A stretch of DNA of 39,739 bases from Legionella sp. (GCA_017306715.1 JAFKHV010000029.1:1-39739), one strand, 5' to 3'. Shown: positions 26,153 to 36,724, counted from the stretch's first letter. Notes: a model not told the origin generated them from the sequence alone. Made by a program: numbers and translations.

Positions 26153-26593
26153 ATGAATGCTATTGATTTATTAGTAAAAGAACATAATCGGGTACGTGCA
26201 ATGATGGAAGATATTGCGGATGAATCTCATCATTTTGAAACGCAAAAAAAGCGCTTTGAGCAGTTGGCAGAAGATTTAATTCGTCATGAAGAAATGGAAC
26301 ATACAGTCTGGTATCCCCATTTCAAAAACGACGTTCCTGATACCGTAAAACATCTTTTAAAAGAAGAGCAGACTGCCGAAAAAGAAATTCATAAAATGAT
26401 GCGATTGAATACTGAAAATGAATGGAAACAGCATTTTATAAAATTTAAAAAAGATGTTGAACACCATGCTCAGGAAGAAGAACAAGATTTATTCCCTGAA
26501 GTCGCAAAAATTCTCTCTGAAAAAAAGCTCTTGGAAATTGGTTCAGAAATGAATGCTTTTAAAAAAATGTATGCAGAACAAAGTAAGCACTAA
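26153..26593 (+). CDS. Hemerythrin HHE-domain protein
   Basis: A 146-aa four-helix protein with the metal ligands of the HHE cation-binding family: KEHNRVRAMM (H11), RHEEMEHTVWYPHF (H45, E49 region, H56), EIH (H80) and HHAQEEEQDLFPEV (H105, E109). Such proteins carry a di-iron centre that binds oxygen, nitric oxide or iron, and may act in stress response. The ATG at 26153 has AAGGAGA seven bases upstream; the frame is open nine codons further but without a ribosome-binding site. No di-iron repair or nitric oxide genes are adjacent. It appears monocistronic. Confidence 0.9.
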   Translation: MNAIDLLVKEHNRVRAMMEDIADESHHFETQKKRFEQLAEDLIRHEEMEHTVWYPHFKNDVPDTVKHLLKEEQTAEKEIHKMMRLNTENEWKQHFIKFKKDVEHHAQEEEQDLFPEVAKILSEKKLLEIGSEMNAFKKMYAEQSKH

Positions 26594-26624
26594 ATCAAAA
26601 AAAATTCCTATTAAACTATCTATC

Positions 26625-26667
26625 CTGCCTGAATTCAATGGATGAGTATTATAAGTAATTCAGGCAG
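26625..26667. repeat. 11-bp inverted repeat downstream of the hemerythrin gene
   Basis: CTGCCTGAATT (26625-26635) and AATTCAGGCAG (26657-26667) are perfect inverted repeats around a 21-base loop, between the hemerythrin and transporter genes. Without a T run it is a weak terminator; an operator is possible. Confidence 0.4.
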
Positions 26668-26759
26668 AACACTCTGAATTCGTTCAATGAATAACCTTAC
26701 CTTTAAGTTTCGGAACTTTAACGATATGATCTATGCAATTGCTCTCTTAGGGAAAAGTT

Positions 26760-28043
26760 ATGGGAAGAAATGTTTTAGCATTATTGGGTAAAAGGAAATT
26801 TTTACCATTCTTTCTTACGCAGTTTTTGGGTGCATTTAATGACAATGCGTTCAAACTCAGTATGCTCACCCTCATCAGCTATCGTCTGACTCAAGTTCAA
26901 GCGGTTTCTGAATACTACCAAGCCATAGCCAGTATTATCTTTATTCTCCCGTTCTTTCTCTTCTCAGCTATCGCAGGACAACTGGCGGATAAATACAATA
27001 AGGCTTTACTTATTCGCATCATCAAGCTCGCTGAAGTAGGTTTTATGATAATTGGGAGTTTTGCACTCTACTATGGGTCGGTATTTTGGATGATGTTCAC
27101 CCTGGCAGGTATGGGGACGCATTCCACTTTTATGGGGCCAATTAAATATGCGATTATCCCCGATCATTTGGAACAAGATGAGTTACTGGGCGGCACAAGC
27201 CTTGTTGATGCCAGTACCTTTGTGGCGATTCTCTTAGGTACAACCTTGGGCTCCTTAGCAATTGGTGTCGAAGGCGCACCATACACCGCAATTTTTATGA
27301 CAGTAATCGCTGCACTGTGTGGACTTTTGGCGAGTGTATTTATTCCTCCTGCACCTGCAGCCTACCCAAGTCTGCGGGTAGATTTTCTGTTTTGGCGTGC
27401 AACACGAGATTTACTTATTCAGGCATTGGCTTATAAAAAAATCCTATTTGTCATTTTAATTCTATCCTGGTTCTGGCTTATTGGTACGATCTTACTGACT
27501 AAATTACCTGACTACACTCATTATGTCCTGGGCGCGGACAATACAGTATTTGCTTTGTTTCTTACGCTATTTTCGGTGGGGCTTGCTACCGGATCCTTAG
27601 CAGTTAATCTTATTTTGCGGGGAAAAATAATTTTAACAATTGTCCCTTGGGCGATGATTGCATTTACCTTTTTTGCACTCGATTTGGCACTTATTTCCAA
27701 GCAAACAATGACCACCGATTTATTAACCATACATACCTATTTTGAACAATTTCGCAACTGGCGGATCGCTGCGGATTTTTTTCTAATGGCTATGAGCTGT
27801 GGTTTATTTTTAGTGCCGTTATATACTTATTTGGAAGTAAAAAGTCCACCTAAAATACGTGCACGAGTTATAGCTACGAATAATCTGTACAACTCACTTT
27901 TTATGGTTTTAGGAACGCTACTGGTCATGCTGTTATTGCATTGGCAGGTGACCATTCCTCAGGTTTTTTTAAGTGTTGCTTTAGCTACTTTATTAATTGC
28001 AGCAGCGATTGGTATTTTATTAAAGCGTATCGACATGCAATGA
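26760..28043 (+). CDS. MFS transporter resembling lysophospholipid transporter LplT
   Basis: A 427-aa protein with about twelve membrane helices. Its opening, FLPFFLTQFLGAFNDNAFK, is characteristic of the LplT branch and of the transporter half of Aas fusion proteins, and GQLADKYNKALLIR is the usual MFS loop between helices 2 and 3. LplT flips lysophosphatidylethanolamine inward for re-acylation by Aas. No acyltransferase gene is adjacent, so the acyltransferase would have to lie elsewhere. The start has AGGGA upstream. The gene ends one base before a hairpin shared with convergent hemF. Confidence 0.85.
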   Translation: MGRNVLALLGKRKFLPFFLTQFLGAFNDNAFKLSMLTLISYRLTQVQAVSEYYQAIASIIFILPFFLFSAIAGQLADKYNKALLIRIIKLAEVGFMIIGSFALYYGSVFWMMFTLAGMGTHSTFMGPIKYAIIPDHLEQDELLGGTSLVDASTFVAILLGTTLGSLAIGVEGAPYTAIFMTVIAALCGLLASVFIPPAPAAYPSLRVDFLFWRATRDLLIQALAYKKILFVILILSWFWLIGTILLTKLPDYTHYVLGADNTVFALFLTLFSVGLATGSLAVNLILRGKIILTIVPWAMIAFTFFALDLALISKQTMTTDLLTIHTYFEQFRNWRIAADFFLMAMSCGLFLVPLYTYLEVKSPPKIRARVIATNNLYNSLFMVLGTLLVMLLLHWQVTIPQVFLSVALATLLIAAAIGILLKRIDMQ

Positions 28044-29022
<979 letters not shown>

Positions 29023-29145
29023 AGATTCTCATTATTAAATTTTTGGTGATTTTCGGGATGAAATATCTCCAAAAATATATTTTCGCACTTAACAGAAGTA
29101 GACACAATGTAAAAAGCATTGAGCTAATAGATACAGGGAGTATTT

Positions 29146-29538
29146 ATGTCGTTAAGTTTTGATTCGTACTTTGGTGTTCATGCCAAAGCGTTAATTGGCC
29201 GTGATCACCGCGCTTCACTGCTTGCACACAATATTGCCAATACCAACACACCAAACTTCAAAGCTCAGGATATAGACTTTAAAGAGTACTTATCCTCTCA
29301 GCTCGGCTCTCAAGCGCAACAGATGCAGGCAACGAACTCGGGGCACATCCAACCTGGAGGTGCTTTTTCGGCGAATTTAAAATATCGCAACACTGCTCAA
29401 ACCGCTTTAGATGGAAATACGGTAGATAAAGACCTTGAAGTTATGGAATACACAAAAAACTCACTGAATTATCAAGCCAGTTTAAATTTCCTTAACAATA
29501 AAATTAAAAACATGATGCTGGTATTAAGAGGGGAGTAA
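29146..29538 (+). CDS. flgB: Flagellar proximal rod protein FlgB
   Basis: A 130-aa protein of the usual length. The N-terminus carries the rod/hook family motif LLAHNIANTNTPNFKAQDID (residues 25-44), and the C-terminus NYQASLNFLNNKI pairs with it as a helix in the assembled rod. FlgB forms the part of the rod nearest the MS ring and is exported by the flagellar type III apparatus without a cleaved signal. It is the first gene of the cluster, preceded by CAGGGAG and by a sigma-70-like promoter. FlgC follows after two bases. Confidence 0.97.
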   Translation: MSLSFDSYFGVHAKALIGRDHRASLLAHNIANTNTPNFKAQDIDFKEYLSSQLGSQAQQMQATNSGHIQPGGAFSANLKYRNTAQTALDGNTVDKDLEVMEYTKNSLNYQASLNFLNNKIKNMMLVLRGE

Positions 29539-29540
29539 TT

Positions 29541-29963
29541 GTGTCTATTAGCAATATTTTTAATATCGCAGGTTCTGCATTAGTAGCAGAAACTGCCCGC
29601 CTAACCACAAGTGCTTCGAATTTAAGTAATGCTAATGTGGAAACTGGGAACAAAGAAGAGGTTTATAAAGTCCAATATCCCATATTTAAATCAGCACAAG
29701 AAAGTGCCAACCGTTGGATGAATGAAGTTCATTCAGGCGGGGTGCGTCTTAAAGGCACTTATGTCAGTCAAGCCGAACCAATTCAGCATTATCAGCCGAA
29801 TAATCCCATGGCGGATAAAGATGGCTTCGTTTATTCGCCAAATGTCAGTTATGTTGAAGAAATGGCCAATGTCATCTCCGCTGCCAAGTCTTATCAAATG
29901 AATGTCGAATTAGTAAGTAATGCCAAAGTCTTGATCCAACGGACTTTGCAACTGGGTGAATAG
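29541..29963 (+). CDS. flgC: Flagellar proximal rod protein FlgC
   Basis: A 140-aa rod protein with a GTG start at 29541, behind GGGGAG at six bases. The N-terminal LTTSASNLSNANVETGN is the family motif and NVSYVEEMANVISAAKSYQM near 100 is the typical C-terminal half. FlgC stacks on FlgB in the proximal rod. The two-base gap to flgB and shared strand show co-translation. Confidence 0.97.
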   Translation: MSISNIFNIAGSALVAETARLTTSASNLSNANVETGNKEEVYKVQYPIFKSAQESANRWMNEVHSGGVRLKGTYVSQAEPIQHYQPNNPMADKDGFVYSPNVSYVEEMANVISAAKSYQMNVELVSNAKVLIQRTLQLGE

Positions 29964-29983
29964 CACACAAGAGGATAAAAATT

Positions 29984-30646
29984 ATGACCACTAACGCTGT
30001 GAATGGAGCCGGTGGTTCGGCTACGACAACTCAAATAACCCCAAGCAATCTGGGACAACAAGATTTTTTGCGCTTAATGGTGGCGCAAATACAAAATCAA
30101 GACCCATTACAGCCTCAAGTTAATGGTGAGTTTTTATCACAACTAGCGCAATTTAGTACCAACGATGGTGTGAATAAAATGCAAGAATCTATGCAGCAAA
30201 TGGCTAATTCACTGCAATCGAATCAAGCATTACAAGCATCGGCGTTGGTAGGACGAAAAGTATTAGTCGCCAGCGACGCCTTAACACTTGAAAAAGACGG
30301 TGATGCAAAAACAGGTATTGACGTACCCCCTGGGGCAACCAACTTAGTGGCGTATATTTACAACGATGCCGGTGAATTGGTTAAGACGATGAACTTGGGT
30401 AGCAAAGAGGCAGGATTTGTACAATTTCCCTGGGATGGCTCGGGTCAAGATGGTAAACGCTTAAATGAAGGGCGATATCGTGTATCCGTACATGGAACCT
30501 ACATGGGGCAAGAAGTGGCGTTTAAAACAATGACTACTGCGAATGTAGATAGCGTAAGTCTTGGCCAAAATGGGGAAGGATTAAGATTAAATGTAGCGGG
30601 AGTGGGTGCTGTTGGATTAGATCAAGTAAGACAAATTACCGTTTAA
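29984..30646 (+). CDS. flgD: Flagellar hook capping protein FlgD
   Basis: A 220-aa protein. The conserved N-terminal block QQDFLRLMVAQIQNQDPLQP lies near residues 24-43 and is followed by FLSQLAQFST; the C-terminal half has the FlgD fibronectin/tudor-like region, with AYIYNDAGELVKTMNLG and FPWDGSGQDGKRLNEGRY. FlgD sits as a cap at the tip of the growing hook and is shed at completion. It is preceded by AGAGGA and follows flgC by 20 bases. Confidence 0.95.
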   Translation: MTTNAVNGAGGSATTTQITPSNLGQQDFLRLMVAQIQNQDPLQPQVNGEFLSQLAQFSTNDGVNKMQESMQQMANSLQSNQALQASALVGRKVLVASDALTLEKDGDAKTGIDVPPGATNLVAYIYNDAGELVKTMNLGSKEAGFVQFPWDGSGQDGKRLNEGRYRVSVHGTYMGQEVAFKTMTTANVDSVSLGQNGEGLRLNVAGVGAVGLDQVRQITV

Positions 30647-30659
30647 GCAGGAGACAACA

Positions 30660-31973
30660 ATGATTTTTGATACTGGCATAAGTGGTTTGCACGCAGCAGC
30701 AAGTCATCTGGATGTAGTTGGAAATAATATCGCCAATTCCTCCACGGTTGGTTTTAAAGGGTCTCGTGCTAATTTTGGCGATATCTATTCTTTCGGCGGT
30801 TATAGCTCCGGAAGCACCTCAACGGGTAATGGGGTCATGCTCACCAATGTGCAGCAATCTTTTGCGGCCGGTACCTTGACCAATACGAACAATACTCTGG
30901 ATCTCGCGATTAGCGGTAGTGGCTTTTTTATATTAAGCAATAATGGTGCAACGTGTTACTCTCGTGCGGGACAGTTTATTTTGGATAACCAAAATTTTAT
31001 CACGACAACGGATGGTAAAAATCTAAGAGGCTATCAGGCTGATAACGCGGGAAATATCACCGGTGCGATTGGTAATCTCCAAGTGAATATGTCTAATTTA
31101 AAACCGCAGGCAACATCAGTTGCTAAAGTCGGCGCTAATTTAAATTCCCAAAGTACACCACCCGCTGCCGATTGGGCAGGTGGCGCAAGTCCTGCGACCG
31201 ATACGTATAATAATACGACCTCAATGACTATCTACGATAGTTTAGGTAATTCGCATGTATTAAGTATTTATTTTATCTACGCAAACGCAGCAGCGGCTGC
31301 AGGCGATCCAGATGCTGCATCCCCTGCCGGAACCACAAACCAATGGTACGCCGCGTTTCAAATCGATAATCAAGATGTGCCACCCATCACTACTCCGGGT
31401 AATTCCAGTAATCTCTATGCAGTCAATTTTAATTCCGATGGTTCGTTTAAATCCGTACAAGATACGAGCGGGAGTGCTATTGCCAACAACCTTATTCCCA
31501 TGAGTATGACCTTGACGAATGGCGCTAATCCATTGAATTTCAACGTTGATTTGACCAACTGCACCCAATTTGGTAGTCCATTTGCAGTGCAATCGGCGAG
31601 CTCTAATGGTTATACCACCGGAAATCTTGCTGGTTTGGAAATTAGTACAGACGGGATAGTATTGGGAAGTTACTCAAATGGGCAAAAACTGGCGATGGGA
31701 CAGATTATTCTGGCTAATTTTGCCAACCTTAATGGTTTACAAAATATTGGGGATGTGTGCTGGAGCGAGTCGGCGGCATCTGGACAAGCTTTGATTGGCA
31801 CACCTGCTACCGGTAGCTTGGGCGCAATTTTCTCTGGAAGATTGGAGGAGTCAAATGTGGATATTACCAGTGAATTGGTAGACCTCATCGGCGCGCAACG
31901 CGATTACCAGGCGAATGCACAAACGATTCGTGCAGGCGACACGATAACCCAGACCATCATTAATTTGCGCTAG
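30660..31973 (+). CDS. flgE: Flagellar hook protein FlgE
   Basis: A 437-aa protein with the hook/rod N-terminus GLHAAASHLDVVGNNIANSS and C-terminal DYQANAQTIRAGDTITQTII. The middle is a variable, Asn-, Ser- and Ala-rich domain that faces outwards, a little longer than in E. coli FlgE (402 aa). About 120 subunits polymerise into the flexible hook. The start has GCAGGAG upstream and lies 13 bases after flgD. Confidence 0.96.
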   Translation: MIFDTGISGLHAAASHLDVVGNNIANSSTVGFKGSRANFGDIYSFGGYSSGSTSTGNGVMLTNVQQSFAAGTLTNTNNTLDLAISGSGFFILSNNGATCYSRAGQFILDNQNFITTTDGKNLRGYQADNAGNITGAIGNLQVNMSNLKPQATSVAKVGANLNSQSTPPAADWAGGASPATDTYNNTTSMTIYDSLGNSHVLSIYFIYANAAAAAGDPDAASPAGTTNQWYAAFQIDNQDVPPITTPGNSSNLYAVNFNSDGSFKSVQDTSGSAIANNLIPMSMTLTNGANPLNFNVDLTNCTQFGSPFAVQSASSNGYTTGNLAGLEISTDGIVLGSYSNGQKLAMGQIILANFANLNGLQNIGDVCWSESAASGQALIGTPATGSLGAIFSGRLEESNVDITSELVDLIGAQRDYQANAQTIRAGDTITQTIINLR

Positions 31974-31983
31974 GAGATAGGTG

Positions 31984-32733
31984 ATGGATCCAATTTTGTA
32001 TAATGCGGCGCAGGGTGGGCTTGCGAATTTTAGACGTCAGGAAATCATGGCCAACAATCTCTCTAATGCCGCAACCCCTGGATTTAGAGCGGATCTATAT
32101 CAGGCTCAGTCTTTATATGTACAGGGAGCTGCAGGAGCCAATAACTTTGGACAATCTTTTACTGTGCAAAATGCCAATGGGATCGATTTTACTCAAGGCA
32201 GTGTGATTCCCACGGGCAGAAGTATGGACATCTATGGCAATGAGAACTCCTGGATTGCGGTGAAGGGAAGTAATGGTCAGGAAGCCTATACTAAAACCGC
32301 GAGTATGCGCGTTGATGCAAATGGATTATTAGTCACCTCCTCTGGAAAACAGGTGCTTGGGGCAGGCGGTACCCCCATTGCCATTCCGCCTGCTCGTTCT
32401 GTTGATATTGCGCCCGATGGTACCATCACCGTCATTCCTCAGGGAGGCGATGCACGCAGCCCCACGTTCATTGATCGCATCAAAATGGTAAAACTTGATA
32501 AAACCGCGGTGTTGAAAAATTCCGATGGTTTATTTCAATTAAAAACAGGAGGGAAAGCTCCTGTTGATGGTAACGCGCGTTTAAGTAGTGGTGCTTTGGA
32601 AGGTTCCAACGTCCAAGCAGTGGATCAGATGGTTACTATGATTCATGCGGGACGGGATTTTGAGTCGCACATGAATTTACTTAGTACCATGGGTGACAAT
32701 TTACAAAAGTTAACAGAACTTTTAGGTGATTGA
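31984..32733 (+). CDS. flgF: Flagellar rod protein FlgF
   Basis: A 249-aa protein starting MDPILYNAAQGG, with QEIMANNLSNAATPGFRADL as the rod motif and a C-terminal FESHMNLLSTMGDNLQKLTE helix. FlgF joins proximal and distal rod. I use the ATG at 31984, which has GGAG six bases upstream, not the GTG just before it. It follows flgE by ten bases. Confidence 0.96.
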   Translation: MDPILYNAAQGGLANFRRQEIMANNLSNAATPGFRADLYQAQSLYVQGAAGANNFGQSFTVQNANGIDFTQGSVIPTGRSMDIYGNENSWIAVKGSNGQEAYTKTASMRVDANGLLVTSSGKQVLGAGGTPIAIPPARSVDIAPDGTITVIPQGGDARSPTFIDRIKMVKLDKTAVLKNSDGLFQLKTGGKAPVDGNARLSSGALEGSNVQAVDQMVTMIHAGRDFESHMNLLSTMGDNLQKLTELLGD

Positions 32734-32772
32734 TACAGAATAGTACATAGCTAAAGACTAAGGGAGAGATAC

Positions 32773-33558
32773 ATGCAACCAGCATTATGGGTCAGCAAAT
32801 CAGGCCTAGAAGCCCAGGAAAAAACGATTGCGACCATTGCCAATAACCTGGCAAACGTCAACACCACCGGCTTTAAAAAAGATCGGGCACAATTTGAAGA
32901 TTTACTGTATCAAAACAGCAGCCAGGCAGGTGCTCAATCTTCTGAAAATACTATTATCCCTACCGGGATTAACGCGGGAACTGGAGTACATCTGGTTGCG
33001 ACCCAAAAACTTTTCGAACAAGGCAGCATTCATCAAACCAATAATCCCTATGATATTGCCATTCAAGGACAGGGTTTTTTTACAATTTTAATGCCTGATG
33101 GTACCCAAGCATATACGCGTAATGGTGCTTTTACCATTGATAGCACTGGACAACTTGTCGACAGTCATGGTTATTTGCTGCAGCCTTCCATAACAATCCC
33201 CAATCAGACTTTAGGCGTTACTATAAGCCAGGATGGTGTGGTGAGTGCCACTGTTTCTGGCTCAACAACACCTACAAATTTGGGTACGATTCAGCTGACT
33301 AATTTTATGAATCCAGCCGGTTTGCAGCCCATGGGGCAAAACTTGTTTATGGAGACTCAATCCAGCGGAAATCCTATTTTGGATAATCCAGGAAATAATG
33401 GTTTGGGAACGTTACTGCAAAATAATCTGGAGGCATCTAATGTGAATGTCGTCGAAGAGTTGGTGAATATGATTCAGGCTCAACGAAGCTACGAGATTAC
33501 CGCCAAAGGCATGCAAACAGTGGATAATATGTTGCAGTATTTAAATCAAACGGTTTAA
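32773..33558 (+). CDS. flgG: Flagellar distal rod protein FlgG
   Basis: A 261-aa protein, nearly the same length as E. coli FlgG (260). The N-terminus has ATIANNLANVNTTGFKKDRA and the C-terminus NMIQAQRSYEITAKGMQTVD, both very conserved. FlgG builds the distal rod that crosses the periplasm and the P and L rings. GGGAG lies upstream of the ATG. Confidence 0.97.
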   Translation: MQPALWVSKSGLEAQEKTIATIANNLANVNTTGFKKDRAQFEDLLYQNSSQAGAQSSENTIIPTGINAGTGVHLVATQKLFEQGSIHQTNNPYDIAIQGQGFFTILMPDGTQAYTRNGAFTIDSTGQLVDSHGYLLQPSITIPNQTLGVTISQDGVVSATVSGSTTPTNLGTIQLTNFMNPAGLQPMGQNLFMETQSSGNPILDNPGNNGLGTLLQNNLEASNVNVVEELVNMIQAQRSYEITAKGMQTVDNMLQYLNQTV

Positions 33559-33570
33559 AAGAATAATTAA

Positions 33571-34263
33571 ATGAATTTATCAAATATTATCTCTCTAGGA
33601 ATGGTGGCCTTGCTTCTGGCTGGGTGTGATGCGTTAAACCCACCAGTGGCTGGGAAAAATCCCGATTTTGCGCCAACATATCCTGCGACACCCGATCCAA
33701 AGCAACTGCGCCGCGAATCAGGGGCCATATACGATCCTGAGACGGCTTTGCCTCTATTTGAAACTGCACGGGCACGACATGAGGGAGATATCATCACCAT
33801 TTATTTGCTGGAAAAAACCAATGCTTCAAAAAATGCAACCTTACAGCAAATGAAAAATGATACGAATGTGGTACAAAATAAAGTATTCCTAGGTCGGCCT
33901 ATTGAACTAGGAGGTGGCTACAGTATGGATTTTAACTTGAGCAACCAAAGGCAGTTTAATGGCCAAGCCCAAGCAGTACAAAATAACCAATTAGCCGGAA
34001 GTATTTCAGTTACGGTAAATCGTGTGCTTGCCAATGGTAATTTGGTAATTCAAGGTGAAAAATGGGTAAAAATAAACCAGGGAGAGGAATACATCCGTTT
34101 ATCGGGTATTGTAAGACCCCAGGATATTAGAGCGGATAACTCCACCACCTCCGATCGCATAGCCAATGCACGAATTTCATATGGCGGTACGGGGCAGGTG
34201 AATAATACGAATGCCCAGGGCTGGCTATCTCGAATTATGTGGGGTCCTTTATTCCCGACTTGA
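33571..34263 (+). CDS. flgH: Flagellar L-ring lipoprotein FlgH
   Basis: A 230-aa protein with a lipoprotein signal: a hydrophobic core ending LLLAGC, where the Cys at 19 is lipidated. The mature part has EGDIITIYLLEKTNASK, SITVNRVLANGNLVIQGEKW-type strands (here beginning SISVTVNR) and IRLSGIVRPQDI near 175. FlgH forms the L ring in the outer membrane. Upstream there is only a weak Shine-Dalgarno (AAAGAA). Twelve bases separate it from flgG; a terminator-like hairpin follows. Confidence 0.96.
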   Translation: MNLSNIISLGMVALLLAGCDALNPPVAGKNPDFAPTYPATPDPKQLRRESGAIYDPETALPLFETARARHEGDIITIYLLEKTNASKNATLQQMKNDTNVVQNKVFLGRPIELGGGYSMDFNLSNQRQFNGQAQAVQNNQLAGSISVTVNRVLANGNLVIQGEKWVKINQGEEYIRLSGIVRPQDIRADNSTTSDRIANARISYGGTGQVNNTNAQGWLSRIMWGPLFPT

Positions 34264-34288
34264 TGTACACACTGTTTCCCATGATTGG

Positions 34289-34334
34289 GGTGCGTTAAAA
34301 TAACGGCTCATTATTCTTTAACGCGCCTCTTTTC
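34289..34334 (+). terminator. Terminator-like hairpin between flgH and flgI
   Basis: GGTGCGTTAAA (34289-34299) pairs with TTTAACGCGCC (34317-34327), ten pairs plus one G-U, with a 17-base loop, followed by TCTTTTC. It lies in the 131-bp gap between two genes of one cluster, so it may reduce, rather than end, transcription. Confidence 0.5.
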
Positions 34335-34394
34335 AGGGAATTGCTGCAAATCCCGACGGGGATGAGCTACTCAATATTATGATAGGAAATTTCC

Positions 34395-35498
34395 ATGCGG
34401 CGTATGCATATTTGGTCTTGGTTTTTTTTAACTTTGCTTGGCGCAGGTCTTGTCCATGCTGAGCGTATTAAAGATGTGGCAACGTTAGCTGGAGTACGAA
34501 CCAACCAATTGGTAGGTTATGGGCTTGTGGTAGGTTTAAATGGAACGGGTGATAAAAATGGTACCCGTTATACCGAGGACAGCTTTGCGAACATGTTAAC
34601 ACAATTGGGTGTTAATATTCGCGCAGGGACGAAACTGAATTCGAAAAATATGGCCGCGGTTATGGTGACCGCCAGTTTGTCTTCTTTTATGAAAAAGGGG
34701 CAGACGCTTGATGTAAATATTTCTTCAATTGGTGATTCAAAAAGCTTATTGGGGGGCACCTTGGTTATGACCCCCCTTAAAGGTACTGATGGACGTGTTT
34801 ATGCCATAGCTCAAGGAAATATTATTGTTTCAGGGATCAGCGCCTCTGGAAATGATGGGTCGAGTGTGACGATTAACGTTCCAAGTGGTGGTCGTATCCC
34901 CAATGGTGCAACCATTGAGGCCGATATTCCAAATCCATTTTATTATTTAAAAAATCTTACTTATAACTTACACACTCCGGATTTTACAACGAGTAAGCTG
35001 ATGGCAGATACCATCAATCAACAGATGGGACCAGGAACAGCCAAAGCCCTCGATGCGACATCGGTTATGATTACTGCACCAATTAAGATGGGAAACCGGG
35101 TCGATTTTGTCTCCGTACTGGAGAATTTGGAATTTAAACCCGCACAAGCAATGGCTAAAATCATCATTAATGCCCGCACCGGTACTGTGGTTATTTCTTC
35201 AAATGTGGTCGTAAAACCTGCGGCAGTCTCGCATGGCAACTTGGTGGTGAGTGTTACTGAGACTCCAGTTATTAGCCAGCCTAATGCTTTTGCACGCGGA
35301 AGAACGGTACAGACCCAGCAATCCCAGGTAAATGTGGCGCAGAAAAATAATCACGCGTTCGTCTTGCCCAAAGGCACAACCTTAAAAGATATCGTCCGCG
35401 GTATTAACGCAGTTGGCGCAACACCTGCGGATGTCATCTCTATTTTGGAGGCCTTGCAGCAAGCAGGGGCGTTAAATGCAACCTTAATTGTGATTTAA
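34395..35498 (+). CDS. flgI: Flagellar P-ring protein FlgI
   Basis: A 367-aa protein with a signal peptide (residues 1-22, ending LVHA) and mature start [20 protein letters not shown], the family signature, then [14 protein letters not shown]. The C-terminus has [20 protein letters not shown]. FlgI forms the P ring in the periplasm around the rod. The ATG at 34395 has AGGA seven bases upstream; a later ATG at 34404 is possible. A 335-bp gap with repeats separates it from flgJ. Confidence 0.97.
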   Translation: MRRMHIWSWFFLTLLGAGLVHAERIKDVATLAGVRTNQLVGYGLVVGLNGTGDKNGTRYTEDSFANMLTQLGVNIRAGTKLNSKNMAAVMVTASLSSFMKKGQTLDVNISSIGDSKSLLGGTLVMTPLKGTDGRVYAIAQGNIIVSGISASGNDGSSVTINVPSGGRIPNGATIEADIPNPFYYLKNLTYNLHTPDFTTSKLMADTINQQMGPGTAKALDATSVMITAPIKMGNRVDFVSVLENLEFKPAQAMAKIIINARTGTVVISSNVVVKPAAVSHGNLVVSVTETPVISQPNAFARGRTVQTQQSQVNVAQKNNHAFVLPKGTTLKDIVRGINAVGATPADVISILEALQQAGALNATLIVI

Positions 35499-35572
35499 AA
35501 GTAGAAAGGAGCCTGTAAATAATCTCGGTTGGTTGTTTTATATTAAACTAAAATTAAACAATAGATAAAAAG

Positions 35573-35663
35573 TGGTAAAGAGGTTTACCCGCGACGTTCC
35601 GCGACCTGTTCGCGGAATCCAGGCACTGTGCAGTTCTTTGGATCCCGCGAACGCGTCGCGGGA
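35573..35663. repeat. REP-like tandem hairpins in the flgI-flgJ spacer
   Basis: Two GC-rich perfect hairpins, TTCCGCGA-cctgt-TCGCGGAA (35597-35617) and TCCCGCGA-acgcg-TCGCGGGA (35643-35663), lie 25 bases apart and have similar arms and 5-base loops. A third small hairpin, GGTAAA-GAGG-TTTACC, lies at 35573-35588. The GC content contrasts sharply with the AT-rich flanks, and the layout is like bacterial REP/BIME elements. The remainder of the 335-bp spacer (35499-35833) shows only AT-rich DNA and a small GGAC/GTCC repeat near 35773-35786; no gene. Confidence 0.6.
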
Positions 35664-35833
35664 TGTAGGCGATGAGGATCTGGAAATAAACAAGGTCATA
35701 AAAGTAAGAAGGTTTTCAGAGATGCAAAAAAGTATCGAATAGGGAAAAAAGTAGTTTGAATTTATTAAACCGGACTATCATGTCCAGGTCTAAATAATAA
35801 TATGGCAATTAATGAAATAAAGGAAGTTAGTCC

Positions 35834-36724
35834 ATGATTACAGGAATCGCCGCAAGTGATTTTAATGCACTGTCTGAATTGAAAGCACAGGCTGCGCAGG
35901 ATGCTAAAGGCACGGCACTTGAAGTCGCCCGGCAATTTGAGGGAATTTTTTTACAATCAATGCTCAAAAGTATGCGCCTTGGCGTTCATTTTCTTGATGA
36001 ATCCAGTCCTTTTCGTGGCAAAGATCGGGAAACCTTTGAAGATATGCTGGACGCACAATATGCCAGTGAAATTGCTGGAAATAAAGGAGTCGGATTGGCC
36101 GACATGTTACAGCGGCACTTAGAGTCTGTGTCCGCTAATGCACGCCAGACATCGGGACCGTCAGTAATACCCGTGGACATTTCCCCAATTAAGTCATCCA
36201 CGGATCCCAGTGAGCCTCGTCAAGCGTCAAATGTTCTTGAAGAATTTATTAAATCAATATGGCCACAGGCTAAAGCTGCCGCAGCTAACTTGGGTCTTGA
36301 TCCTAAGCTCCTGGTTGCACAGGCTGCACTTGAGACGGGATGGGGCAAATTCATCAATAAAGATAGTGCGGGTGAAAGTACGAATAACTTATTTAACATC
36401 AAGTTGGGTAATAATAAAACATTTGCATCGGTGACTGTACCGACAACAGAATATACGGACAATCAGGCATTCAAAACCACCGCTGAATTTAGAAAGTATG
36501 CATCCGTTAATGAGAGCTTACAAGATTACGTCCATCTCATTCGTGATGATGCGCGTTACAATCTGGCGCGAGCCAATGCTCAAAATCCAGCACGTTACGT
36601 TGAGGAGTTAAGCCGTGCAGGTTATGCAACCGATCCCCACTATGGTGAAAAAATACTTGCCATCTTTCATGGTACTGAATTAAATCAAGCAGTATCTCGA
36701 TTAGAAGATGAAGTGGCGGTTTGA
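35834..36724 (+). CDS. flgJ: Flagellar rod assembly protein/muramidase FlgJ
   Basis: A 296-aa two-domain protein. The N-terminal part (to about 105) is the rod-cap domain with ARQFEGIFLQSMLKSMRLG and FEDMLDAQYASEIAG. The C-terminal glucosaminidase domain from about 145 has LLVAQAALETGWGKF, where E167 is the likely catalytic acid, NLFNIKLG, and YVEELSRAGYATDPHYGEKI. It opens peptidoglycan for the rod and caps it during growth. The start has AAGGAAG upstream. The long spacer before it suggests a promoter of its own. Confidence 0.96.
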   Translation: MITGIAASDFNALSELKAQAAQDAKGTALEVARQFEGIFLQSMLKSMRLGVHFLDESSPFRGKDRETFEDMLDAQYASEIAGNKGVGLADMLQRHLESVSANARQTSGPSVIPVDISPIKSSTDPSEPRQASNVLEEFIKSIWPQAKAAAANLGLDPKLLVAQAALETGWGKFINKDSAGESTNNLFNIKLGNNKTFASVTVPTTEYTDNQAFKTTAEFRKYASVNESLQDYVHLIRDDARYNLARANAQNPARYVEELSRAGYATDPHYGEKILAIFHGTELNQAVSRLEDEVAV

